A stretch of 64,000 bases of DNA from Lycocorax pyrrhopterus obiensis (taxonomy: Eukaryota; Chordata; Aves; Passeriformes; Paradisaeidae): assembly GCA_014706295.1 (NCBI GenBank), contig JACSVZ010000022.1, positions 11,426,830 through 11,490,829 of the forward strand. Direction: 5' to 3'. Positions within the stretch are counted from its first letter, which is position 1. Every line of letters starts with the position of its first letter. A program made the position numbers and the translations under genes. Below the pieces are notes generated by a model. That model saw only the letters and a program-made list of their open reading frames with translations. It was not told the DNA's origin and ran no database searches. Shown here one piece after another: positions 52,298 through 62,848 of this stretch.

Positions 52298-52369
52298 GTA
52301 CCTGCATTTCAACAACCTGGAAAGTCTGGAGCTGGAGACTTTTAGTGACCTGCCTAAACTTGAAAGGCT
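52298..52369 (+). CDS. Peroxidasin-like exon 5: LRR 4
   Basis: A 72-nt, phase-2 exon reading YLHFNNLESLELETFSDLPK and ending LERL. YLHFN and PKLERL are shared with human PXDN. The acceptor is TGTCACAG and the donor GTGAGT. Confidence 0.93.
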
Positions 52370-53893
52370 GTGAGTAAAGATGGGATATTTCTTGGGACTA
52401 AGAGGGTGAGGAGAAGGGGGAAAACCTCTTTATTTAGTGTAGCAGTTTTGGTAGCATGGAGTGTGGTCTTCAAAATGCAAAAAGCAACTTCTTTAAAGAA
52501 AGAGGTTTTACATAATTGCCGAGTAGGAGGGTGACTGAGGATGTGAAGGGAATTTCCCATTTTATGTTATGTTCAGGTTTCCATCTAAATAGGAGTAAAT
52601 CTGCAGAAAGTCCTGCAGCTGGTCAAGCCAAGTGAAATTTTACTCTGAGCATAAGGTCAGCAACATTAGTCACTGTTCGGCAAAGTGAGCGAAAAAAGGG
52701 GGTGGAAAAGGGATAAAGTCAGAAGAAAGCCTGACAAGAAAAACACACATCCTTCTTGAAAGCAGTAGGGAAATGGAGTCTCCTGCTCCCCAGGATTGCT
52801 TCTAGCAGTAATGGAGCCACCAGCACAACAGTCCATGTGTGGTTCCCACTCCATGCAGAAACCAGCAGACTCTTCTAGGCTGTGTGGAAATACGCCTTAT
52901 ATCCATACATGCCAAGGAAATAAAATTGTGGGATCCCACACCCGTAGGAAAATTTAGACCTGGATCAGCACATGGCTGATCTCAGTCACTGTATTGGATC
53001 CAACAAAAATTCTGGATTTAAATTTTAAAGGAAGGTTTTTCAGCATCCAGGCTGGGCAGCCAGGCTGAACTCTGGTGCGCACGTATGTGTGCAGACATGT
53101 GCACTCGAGCTGTGCTGCTTTTGTGTTCTCTCCTGTTCCACCACCTACTAAAATTTCTTCATATCTTTTACCAATTGCTTCATATTTTTATCAATGGTCT
53201 CTTATGAGTTTTTGATGTAACCAACGTAAGTAAGTTCCCCCATCATTATGGGAATGGGGAGTTAATTATCCCCTCTTGGTCCCCACTGATGCATCTTAAC
53301 GCAATCAGCGTTTTTCCCTAAGAACTGGGGAGTTTGATGTGTGTGCTAAGATTCTGAAAGTGAGAATTTGCCTCAGTTTTGTTCAGAGATAAGCCCAGTT
53401 TAGGTGGCTGTTGTCTGAATTAGGTTTGCTCATGGATTTGGGTTAGTAACTACACGGAGTCTAAGGCAGGAGTTGTCTAACTCCAATGGCTGCCCTTGTA
53501 AAATTGTCACGTCATCTGCACAGGGGAAGGAAAAGGTCCCTTCTAAACTGGAGCTGACCCAGGCCCAGAAAACAGAGGGTGGGTCCAATCTGAGGGGATT
53601 TTGTGCCCTTTCTCCTCCCTTTGCAGAGAAACTGGAAGGGTCCAGTTTAAACCTGTTCCATCACATCCTGAGTCACTGTTTCCAGCCCACACCCGCTCTC
53701 GGCTTTGGCATATTACATCACACCCACCAAGGGATGAAATCCCTCCAGCTCATGGAAACAAACAGGGAATTTAGAAACTGAGCTCCATTTTGATGAGCAG
53801 CCTTTGCATTTAAACCGAGTGGTGACCTGGGGTGTTATCATCCTTACAGTGCAAATACTGAATAATGTTTTGGCGTGGCTTCTCCCACTGCAG

Positions 53894-53965
53894 ATTCTTG
53901 CACAACAACAAGATTTCCAGGATTCATCCAGGGACATTCTCTCAACTGGAATCCCTCAAACGGCT
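53894..53965 (+). CDS. Peroxidasin-like exon 6: LRR 5
   Basis: A 72-nt, phase-2 exon reading FLHNNKISRIHPGTFSQLES and ending LKRL. It is the last of five equal LRR exons. The acceptor is CCCACTGCAG and the donor GTAAGT. Confidence 0.93.
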
Positions 53966-55482
53966 GTAAGTAAAAAACATTGCCTGCAAAGAGGACTTGT
54001 TTATCTTCAATCAGATGGGCAGGACCTGAGGAAGAATGTGCCTGGTTGGCAAAGCTTTTAGTTGTTGCACTTCTAAGGCCACTACTAAGTTTATAAAACA
54101 GTTTTGATTGGACCTGAAAGCTTATTTAAGCAGTCAGAAGTTTCTTTATGCTAGTGTCTAATTATAATCAGCTTACAGCTTAATAATGCCACAGGAATGA
54201 ACGTTCCTGGAAAGTCTTCACAACAGTTTGAACCCATAAAACATCCTTGAAAAATGTAGAAAGTCCAGGTCATGGATATGACCTTGAACATGTCTGTAGA
54301 TCAGGATCTAACATGGAAAGAAAAATCATAGTCATAAAAGAAAAGACTTGTTTTCTAGATTGAAAGTAGTCAGAGGGTGCCAAGGTGCATGATTCTCTTT
54401 CCATTCAGGAATTCTCCAAGGCGCTATTCCCATATAACCTGCCTGTCTCTCAAGCTTACTTCTTTCTTGCTTTGGTTTTATGATCTCTGGAAATAAGTTC
54501 TATGATGTGTTTGGGGGGAAAAAAATGCAAAAGGTAAAGAATTTTGGTGTTCTGCCATGATTTTCAAGTACAATAAAATAATGTATTTCTCACTGCAGCC
54601 CTCAGTCATTTCTGCAAGCAGGTAAAATGCTTCACTTCTCTTTAACAGGGAATATCTTGTGAAATGCTGTCCGTAGGTGCCAGAGAAAAAGCTGGGGTGT
54701 CTATAAAATACTCGGTCATGGCCCTGTATGAAATCTCACATTCTCAAATATGTGACCCTGGAAGTGTTAGACTTTTCTTCCATGGTTTTTTTTTTTTTTT
54801 GGATGGCCCAGACCCATCGACTGTAAAACTGTCAGTGGGGAAGGAGGCACAAACTGATCCCCCTGTAGTCCTTATTTATCCTCATGGATAGCACTGCTCT
54901 TAGGAATGAGGTCAGTGCAGGGAAGAGGCTCGGGGTGCTGGGAGGTCACTGGAGCTCCATTTGCCATGGTTCAGGCTTGTGTTGCAGTAACAAAAGTTCT
55001 TCCAGTTGTGCAGAAATGCTGCAGCCCCTCACAGCTGGTTACAGAAAGGGACTGATCCCATCCACACATAAATCAAGGGGAAGGTTTTTTGGAACTAAAA
55101 GAGAAAAGCTGTAATGGAGGCAGTTCTTATAGAATTCAGTAAAGGTTGAAATCTCCATCCCAGGGTAAAACCCAATATTTCAGTGTCTCAGTTAGTCAAA
55201 AAATGCATAATCCAGTTTAACTGAATAATTTCTATTTGAAACTGGAATGGTTGATGGTGATGTTAGTTTTACAATTAAACCCTTCTACTTGGTTAAGCAT
55301 CCTAGTTAACCATCCTGCCAATGAGATATCTCAAATTTTCACTTGGGATGTGATCAAATGCAGGGCAAACCACCCAAGTGGCCCTTCACTCCAGAGGACT
55401 GCTCCCCTCCTGTGCCCTGGAGAAGGAGGCAGCACAGCAGTTGGAGGCTGGGCACTGAGCTGCCTTTTCCTGGCTGTTGCAG
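53966..55482 (+). other. Peroxidasin-like intron 6
   Basis: A 1.5-kb intron with no repeat of note except a T-tract near 54786-54801. No exon seen. Confidence 0.65.
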
Positions 55483-55652
55483 GCGGCTGGACTCCAACTC
55501 CCTGTTCTGTGACTGTGACCTGCTGTGGCTGGCAGAGCTGCTGAAGAAATACGCGGAGCAGGGCAGCATCCAGACAGCTGCCACCTGCGAGGCTCCTCGG
55601 GACCTGCATGGCCGCTCCATCGTCACCTTGACCGCCCAGGAGTTCAACTGTG
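55483..55652 (+). CDS. Peroxidasin-like exon 7: LRRCT cap
   Basis: This 170-nt exon encodes [20 protein letters not shown], then a middle part with [12 protein letters not shown], and closes with AQEFNC. The cysteine pattern CxCxx(L)W ... C ... C is the C-terminal leucine-rich-repeat cap. It switches phase: it enters in phase 2 and leaves with one base (phase 1), matching the following Ig exon. Confidence 0.93.
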
Positions 55653-56174
55653 GTGAGCGAGGCCAAACCCCTCCATCAGCCACCCTCAGCCCCTGGAGCT
55701 GGGCTTTGGTCTGGGAATTGCTTCCTCCATCCCTTTTCCTCCCTCTTTCCTCTGCTGGCGTCCTGATTTCTCCCTCCCTCACTGCTGAAATGGGAAAATC
55801 CCAGTGGGGCTGCAGGAGGAAGCTGATGTTCCCAGAGGTGTTGGAGGCAGCTCTGTTTTGGCTGGTGGGGGTTGTCTTGGCTTTTTGCATAGAGTAGAGC
55901 TGGTAAAGGATCTGCTGCAACAGTGGCTAAACCAGGAACCAGAGGAAATATCCCACATGAGGCTGGACAGAAGGGGAACACTGGGAGAGCTGCAGTGGCT
56001 GGAAACACGACTGGAAACCTGTGGGAGAGCATAGAAGATGTGTAGCTGAATGCTTGCTTTGACTGTGCTGTAACTGATGGCTCTTGTTAGGCTGTTATTC
56101 TTTATATTCAGAATTTTAAATTAGGTTTTGTTCTGAAAAATCCTAAAATTAACTATTTCACATAGAAAAAAACC

Positions 56175-56229
56175 AAAGCTGTGATTTTTAAGTGGAGGTA
56201 AGTTAAAGCTCTGATTTTTAAGTGGAGGT
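56175..56229 (+). repeat. 30-bp-period tandem duplication
   Basis: Two copies of a 25-bp word, aaagctNtgatttttaagtg and gaggt, with one mismatch, separated by 5 bp. Confidence 0.9.
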
Positions 56230-56891
56230 TGGCACAAGCATTGGCTGTAGTTCCATGGTACTTTGCTGCTGGTAGAGTCAGTTTGAAAAATTCCCACTCA
56301 CATGGGCTGGCTGTTAGCATCTCTCCTGGATATGCCAGTCCAGCTGTGGCCCTGCTGTGAGCCAAATGTATGAGCTCAGCTGGATTTTGAAGAGCTCTCC
56401 ATTGAATTCAGCTCGATTTTGTAAAAAATCTTGACCATTTCACAGCTTAATTTAGGGCACAGCCATGCAAAGAGTTGAGCTGGCACAAATGGGTCTGTGA
56501 CCTCAACGGAGGGGGGATAGGAAGGGCCTAGGGAAGGCAGCTGGGGACACATGGAGTGGCTGTGCTGCACCACAAGCTGTCCCCAGCACACTCCCAGTGC
56601 CACAGTACAGCTGTTAGTGCAAATTTGTTCTGGTTTAGGCATGGACACACAGTGGGGTGTCTGTCAAATCAGCCAGAGCACCTGGTGGGAAGATTTTGCT
56701 GGCATTTGGCTTTCACTCTGGTGGTGTGCCAGCTGGGAAGACAAATGATACAGAGTTCAGCACAAAGCTCTGCCCATGCAGGTGGCTGATATCTGAGTCA
56801 GTCTGAAAGCTGCTGGTACCATTAACCCATGGCTTCGAGCAGCTGTGAGCCAGAGGGGCAAATCTGCCCTGCATCAGCGTTTTGTACTGTG

Positions 56892-56939
56892 GGGCTGTGC
56901 TGGGTTTGGGCTGTGCTGGGTTTGGGCTGTGCTGGGTTT
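56892..56939 (+). repeat. 16-bp unit x3 minisatellite
   Basis: Three identical copies of GGGCTGTGCTGGGTTT in tandem; the lack of divergence suggests a recent expansion. Confidence 0.93.
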
Positions 56940-57748
56940 GCCTTTGGGGATTTTTTCAGAGCCATTACCTTGTGGTCTAGGGAGTGAGGATACTGAGCTT
57001 CCACTGGAGGAAGTGATAGGTTCTCAATTTTAGGAATAATCAAGCTGGTTTTACTGGATTACTGGTGAGCATGCAGATTGTGAAAGGGGTAAGCTTTTCG
57101 CTGAATCAAGATCAAGCACTCCAGGGTTTGTCCATAAATTCCTCCCTATTGTAGCACATCCTTTCAGCGTTTAACTTGCTTGGTGCTTGAGTACATCTCA
57201 AAGCGAAGCACACAGTGAAAGGCTTGGCTGGATAGGGGCAGGATGATGAATTAAGGACATAGTGAATGAAATCCTGTTGGGAGGGAAGTGGTGTGGTTTG
57301 CAGGGAGCTGGCTCTGTGTTCAGGTGGAGCAGGAAGCTGCAGGCTGCCAAGGGCAGGAAAACAACCCAAGTGAGGGTGCTACTGACTTCTTTGCTTCTCT
57401 GGGGGGAGACAGGGACCAGCTCTATAATGAACCACTCTACAGTCAGATCTGTGGGAACTGATCCACTGCCCAGCATACTGAGAATAGGAACAGCAGCTAT
57501 TCCCCAGGACTTTTAGTGGGTTCAGGTGAATGATGCTATTCCTTCATGACATTTGCAGGTGTTGGTGAGTTTTGGGGTGGCTCTGAGCAGATGCTGCTGT
57601 GCCTAGGGCTCTGCTGGTGCCTGTTTCTTGGGGCATTGCAGGATGGGTGCTGCAGGATGGGTGTTGTGTGCCCCACCATGCCCCCAGCTGGGCTGCAGGT
57701 GGTTTTGTGCTGCTTTGGACTGGGTTGTGTTCAAATGGTGTTTTGCAG

Positions 57749-57866
57749 AGAGGCCTCGGATAACCTCAGAACCCCACGACGTCGATGTGCTCTTGGGAAA
57801 CACAGTTTATTTCACCTGCAGGGCAGAAGGCAACCCAAAGCCTGCCATTATTTGGCTGCACAACAA
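57749..57866 (+). CDS. Peroxidasin-like exon 8: Ig domain 1, first half
   Basis: This 118-nt exon starts [18 protein letters not shown], then [20 protein letters not shown], containing the first Ig cysteine (FTC) and the core Trp (IIW). It is the strand A-C half of the first I-set domain and is almost word for word peroxidasin. The donor is AA|GTAAGT. Confidence 0.93.
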
Positions 57867-59389
57867 GTAAGTCACACGCAAGGAGCCCTGGGGTGGCAAA
57901 GGTTTTCAAGCATCAAGCTCTTCAGTGTCTGCCTGTAATTACAAAAGCTGTTTCACACAACGTTAAAGAAAAGAAGAAAAAAGAAATGGTTATCCCATGG
58001 GTCATATTTACCTTCCTTTTAACAGCATTCTCTGGTGACCACGTAATCCAAGTGGTGTTTTCATCTGCATTTGGAATATTTCATCTGCGTTTGTAATGGA
58101 TTCCGAGAGCTTATAACTTTCCTATAAACATACTCTGCAGGCTGAAAGCAATTGTCTTTTGATCAGGAAAAAAATAAAATTAGTGTTTCATGTTGCTCTC
58201 AGCCACCATGCTTGCCATTTGTTAACTGCTGAAATGCTTCTCACTGAAGGCTGATCCTGTTAGGTATGAGGTTTCTTTCCAAAGGGAAAAATCGCCGTGC
58301 TCCACTGAAGGATGGAATTTGCAAATTCGTGTGTAGATTATGTGCTAGATGCCAGAGTGTTCTGGGAAATGCTACACAATAAAATATTCTGTGCTCAGGC
58401 AGTTGCCCACTGTGGAAGTGAAGCTGCTTTGCTGCTTTACGAGCTTCTTGTCTGGTGAAGCCTGAGCAGGGCTCGGTTATTAATAAAAATGATCAATGTG
58501 TGCTTCTTCAGCAAAACCCCCACCAGGCAGAGTTTCAGCCCAGAGCAAAAGTTTATGGCTAAGTCCCTTTGGAAGGAAGGTTTTGTTAGGGAAATGCTGG
58601 CAGGCTCCCAAAGACAGCATTGTAAGAAGGGTAATGATAATAAATGTTCCACAAATGAGATATGACTGGAGTGAGGAGACACCAGGGGAATTAAACAAAT
58701 GCCCAGCAAGCAGATTAGGTTGCATAGTGGGTTCAGCCTTTGTCCTAGGAGGAGAGAGGTCCCTTCTTCCCTTTCAATCATCTGCAGCCATCCAAGATTC
58801 CTTTGTGCTGGGACAAATGGGATGCAGCACTGGGACCTTCTGCCACGGGCTGGGATCCAGGAGTCACAGGTCATTGCAGAAAGAAGGAAGATGTTTCGCA
58901 GCTCTTGGGCTGGGTTGGAGTCCAAGCTGTGTTGGGGTCCCACGGTGACTTCTCAGAGCTTTTTGCTGCTCTGAGGCCTTTGAGCCTCGAGTTTGAATAG
59001 CAATGGCTGCACACAAGAACAATATTAATTCATTGTTAAATTTGCACTTAGTGAGTAAGGACAACAGGCTTTCCGGGCCAGGATGCCCTGACAATGGCAG
59101 TGATGCTGTGACATGGGAACAGAGTGCTCTCCTGATGGGCTGTAAATGTCCTGCCTAATCAGTAGGGAGAGAAAAAGCAGCTCACCCCGGGAGTAAACTG
59201 GAGCTGGAGCTGCAGGTCAGTGCTGTGAATCAGAACTCTTGCTGCAAATTTCACGAAGTCTCAGAATAGCTCCAAGAAACGCCAACTTGCTGCCATGCAA
59301 GCAAAGCCCCCAGAAACCCCAGCAGCTCGAGGGGGAACCACCAGCCTTTATTCCTTTCAGATTTTGCCTGTTTGTGGCTGTTTTTTCAG
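57867..59389 (+). other. Peroxidasin-like intron 8
   Basis: A 1.5-kb intron within the first Ig domain. No repeat or exon recognised. Confidence 0.65.
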
Positions 59390-59559
59390 TAACAAGATTG
59401 ACATGAAAGACGACAACCGCCTGAACCTGTTGCAAGATGGTACCTTGATGATCCAGAACACCAAGGAGTCGGACAAAGGCGTCTACCAGTGCATGGCCAA
59501 GAACATTGCTGGGGAGGTCAAGACGCAGGAAGTCGTGCTGCGCTATTTTGGCACCCCAT
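59390..59559 (+). CDS. Peroxidasin-like exon 9: Ig domain 1, second half
   Basis: This 170-nt exon follows TTTTTTCAG. It reads [20 protein letters not shown], then [20 protein letters not shown] and [10 protein letters not shown]-x-G-x-Y-x-C is the second-cysteine motif of the Ig fold. The donor is CAT|GTAATT; the next exon completes Ser. Confidence 0.93.
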
Positions 59560-60024
59560 GTAATTGAGCTTTGTGCATCCCTTGACGACCTGGCTCAGCT
59601 TGGGGATGGGAGTGGAGCTAAATCAGAGTCAGTCCCAGCTTTGTATGTGCCAAGATGTTCTTGGTGTGCTGGGGGAGAGAGTGGCTGACAGCGAAGTGAG
59701 GCCTGAGCTTACGGAGTTCCCACTGGAGTGGGAAAAGGGGTACTTAGAGATGGAAGGGAATTTGGGACTGGGGAGGGAGTTTGAAGTCTGGGATGAATTC
59801 TGGAGCACAAAGGTGAAGGGGACACAGATGTGGGGATGCTCCAGCACTGAGTGAGTGGGTGTGAGGAGGTGGCAGGAAGGTGCTGGGGGTGTTGCTCACA
59901 GAGAGGATTTGGATGTCAGGGAAGAACCAGGGTGGGTTGCCGGGTTGCAGAGGAGTCCAATCAACTTCTGCCTGTCAGTGAGCAGGCAGCAGAGCTGGTT
60001 CCTAAAGCTCTCATTCCCTTCCAG

Positions 60025-60297
60025 CCAAGCCCACTTTTGTGATCCAGCCACAGAACACTGAAGTGCTGATTGGGGAAAGTGTCACCCTGGAGTGTGGGGT
60101 CTCTGGGCACCCCCACCCTCGCATCAGTTGGACCCTTGGCACGGGCTCTCCTTTGCCACAGGATTCCCGTTTCACCATCACCAGCTCTGGAGGCCTCTTC
60201 ATTCAGAACGTCACCTTCTCGGACCAGGGGCAGTACAACTGCAATGCCAGCAACTCCGAGGGATCCATCCAGGCCACAGCAAGGATCATAGTGCAAG
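60025..60297 (+). CDS. Peroxidasin-like exon 10: complete Ig domain 2
   Basis: This 273-nt exon carries a whole I-set domain: [20 protein letters not shown] with TLEC, ISW, and [15 protein letters not shown]. The sequons NVT and NAS may be glycosylated. The acceptor is CCTTCCAG and the donor CAAG|GTGAGG. Peroxidasins need their Ig region for trimer assembly and matrix binding (family knowledge). Confidence 0.93.
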
Positions 60298-60462
60298 GTG
60301 AGGGCTCCCAGGCCGGTCCTGTGAAGATTCTGTGACATTTCTGGGACACAGTGTTTGGTCAGCGGGGTGTATTTGAGTCTTGTGACTGGTTCTGCTCCCA
60401 TGAACTCCCCAAGTTCACTGCCTGAGTGTTTCCTGCTGCTCAGTCACTGCTTTCCCTTCCAG

Positions 60463-60579
60463 ATTCTCCCAGGTTTCTCGTCATTCCCACTGATCAGACA
60501 GTAACTGAGGGACAAAGTGTGGATTTCCCCTGCTCTGCTGAGGGTCACCCTCCCCCAGTGATTACCTGGACAAGGGCAG
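60463..60579 (+). CDS. Peroxidasin-like exon 11: Ig domain 3, first half
   Basis: A 117-nt exon reading DSPRFLVIPTDQTVTEGQ, then SVDFPCSAEGHPPPVITWTR. The first cysteine and Trp of the third Ig domain are present. It enters and leaves in phase 1. The acceptor is CCTTCCAG and the donor GCAG|GTACTG. Confidence 0.92.
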
Positions 60580-62689
60580 GTACTGCCTCACTTGACTCGT
60601 GGTTCCTCTCTCCCGGGCCATCATCCACAGGGTGTGGGTGGGAATAGCTGAGCTGCTGGTCCAGCATGGTGACTTGCAGGGGTGGCACAGGACAAACTGT
60701 GAACAGCACAGACGTAGTCCCACTGGGAGGTGTGTTGTAGGTAACCAAGGATGGTGTTAAGCACTGAGGAAGGAGCCTCTTAGGTTTCAGTCACAAGGAA
60801 GGAGTGTGTTGGTTTTCATCAGCATGAAACCCATGGAAAGCCTCACACTTCTTCCTGCAGAGGCTTCCCACCTCCTCTGAAAAGGCAAGGTCTGGACACT
60901 CCAGGTCAGTGGATACCAATCACAGAATTGTTTGAGTGGGAAAAGACCTCTAAGACCATCAAGTCCAACCTTTAACCCAACACTGCCCTGTTCTCCACTA
61001 AACCGTGTCCCTAAATGCCAAATGTACACTTTTTTTGAACACTTTTGGGGATGATGATTCCACCACTTCCCTTTGCAGTACCACCATGTGCCAGCTCTCT
61101 GTCATTGTCCTTGATTTGCTGCCCTTGTGGAGCACATTGCAGAAGGGCACCATTCACCGACACACCTCAGAGTTTTCTCTTAGCTTAGGAAAAAGTATTT
61201 TGGGACAACAGGTGGTGGTGAACTTTTAAAGTCTCAAATAATTGTTAGCGCTGGCTCCACTGAACTGATCTCATCCAGCACTTTCTGGGACAAAAGCCAA
61301 TAATGCTTGGCCCAAAGGTCCTCCAACTTTTCCTTATGCTTCACAAGCCGTAATTAATGGTTTAGTGCTGTGGAGAGTTTGTGGGTATTGTGTTCCAGCT
61401 TCCACAGCAATGGCCCTGCCACGGAGTTAAGAAGGACCAGCTGAAATTCTGCTCTGCCAGCATGTTCTCCATCTCCTTTAACCTGTTTTCCTCCACTTCC
61501 CAGAAAATATATCTTAGGCACGTGGAAAGGAGCACAATGACAAGGAGGAAGGTTCATAACTGCTTTGTAACCAGGTTTGCACTCAGAAATCCATAAATCA
61601 AAAGTCAGCTGGGCTTTACAGCACTTTCACATGCTAAAATAGCAGGACAAGAGGAGGGGAAGTGGTGGAGCATTGTTCATCTCAAAGCCACTTTTGACAG
61701 CGTGGGGGGATTTTGGTATTTGGAATGAATAAATAGTGGGAAATGGAATATTTAAAAAAAAGTTGTTAAAATGATGAGTTTTAATAATTTTACTTGGGTT
61801 TGTTAAAGCAATTTAGTTTTCAACTTTTCTCCTGAAATAAAGAAAATACTGAAACAACAGTTTCCAAACCAGAAAATCAGACCAACAAATTTAGAAAGGC
61901 AGTGGCAAATGTTCCCATTTATTTGATGAGACAGACAGTTTGGATAATTGAAGAGTGATTTGCTATCCATCAAGGGTCAAAAAATCTGCAGGTTGCACTA
62001 AGAAAATACTTAGGAGGAAAGAAAAAGGGTTCCAGCTCTTCTCAGCTGATCAGACAACCCCGTGTGTAAAGGTGGTATTTCAGGGTGATTGATGCTGGGA
62101 AGGAAATGAAATGTGTAACTCACACAGACCCTTCCAGTGACGGTGATGCCTTCAAAATCTAGAAGCAAAACAAAACACTTTCGAGACAATATTAACATAG
62201 GAAGTAATATAAAAGCAGGTCTTTGATTGGAGGCCTCCAAGTGCAAATATGGCAAATTGCATGCCAAAAATGCATCGAAAATGCACATTTGTCGAAGCAC
62301 TGGGGCATAGGGCAGGTACAGTTTTATAAGTTCAGCAAATTAGCAAAACTGACAAGAATCCCCAATTAGAAACATAGGTAATGAAGTAATTGCCCCTCTT
62401 GGTTTGACCCCTTCTGAAGCCCCCTCCTTGCTAGTTGTTTATGTCTAACAAATGAGAAAGCGTCTTGGGAAGGTGTCTTGTCCTTGATTCCCACAAGAAG
62501 CAAGATCAGAACTGGCCCTCAGGAATTTGCCTAATAGGAAAAGTGCCAGAGTTAGGGAACTACATAACCCTACAACAACAGCCTGCAGAGCCACGGATAG
62601 ACACGAAGGACATACAAAAGCAAAAACCATTTTGGCACCGGTGGGACGAGGACAGTCCCAGGGAACTAACGAGCTGCTCCTTCGCCCAG
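60580..62689 (+). other. Peroxidasin-like intron 11
   Basis: A 2.1-kb intron splitting the third Ig domain. It contains an antisense older CR1 (about 60918-61215) and AT-rich DNA near 61.7-62.4 kb. No exon recognised. Confidence 0.65.
60918..61215 (-). repeat. Older CR1 fragment
   Basis: An antisense CR1 of a different subfamily: 'accaatcacagaattgtttg', 'agacctctaagaccatcaag', 'tccaacctttaacccaacac', then 'atgattccaccacttccctt'. The right edge is approximate. Confidence 0.8.
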
Positions 62690-62848
62690 GTGGGCCCTTG
62701 CCGAGTGACCGGCGGCACAGCGTCCTGTCCACGGGCACCCTGCGGGTGGGGCGGGTGGCCCTGCACGACCACGGGCAGTACGAGTGCCACGCCATCAGCG
62801 CCATCGGCGTCAGGACCCTCCCGGTGCAGCTCTCGGTGACCCCGCGAG
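62690..62848 (+). CDS. Peroxidasin-like exon 12: Ig domain 3, second half
   Basis: This 159-nt GC-rich exon follows TTCGCCCAG. It reads GPLPSDRRHSVLSTGTL, then HDHGQYECHAISAIGVRT and LPVQLSVTPR, matching the GGxL..DRRHxVLSSGTL block of peroxidasin Ig3. Its base use (many G/C third positions) differs from the AT-rich introns beside it. The donor is CGAG|GTGAGC, phase 1, so the next exon (Ig domain 4) must lie beyond the window. About 510 of an expected 1,450-1,480 residues are present. Confidence 0.92.

Larger units (their letters stand above)
55653..57748 (+). other. Peroxidasin-like intron 7
   Basis: A 2.1-kb intron. It contains a 25-bp direct duplication with 30-bp period (56175-56199 and 56205-56229) and a perfect 16-bp unit repeated three times (56892-56939). 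No coding exon was recognised. Confidence 0.65.
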
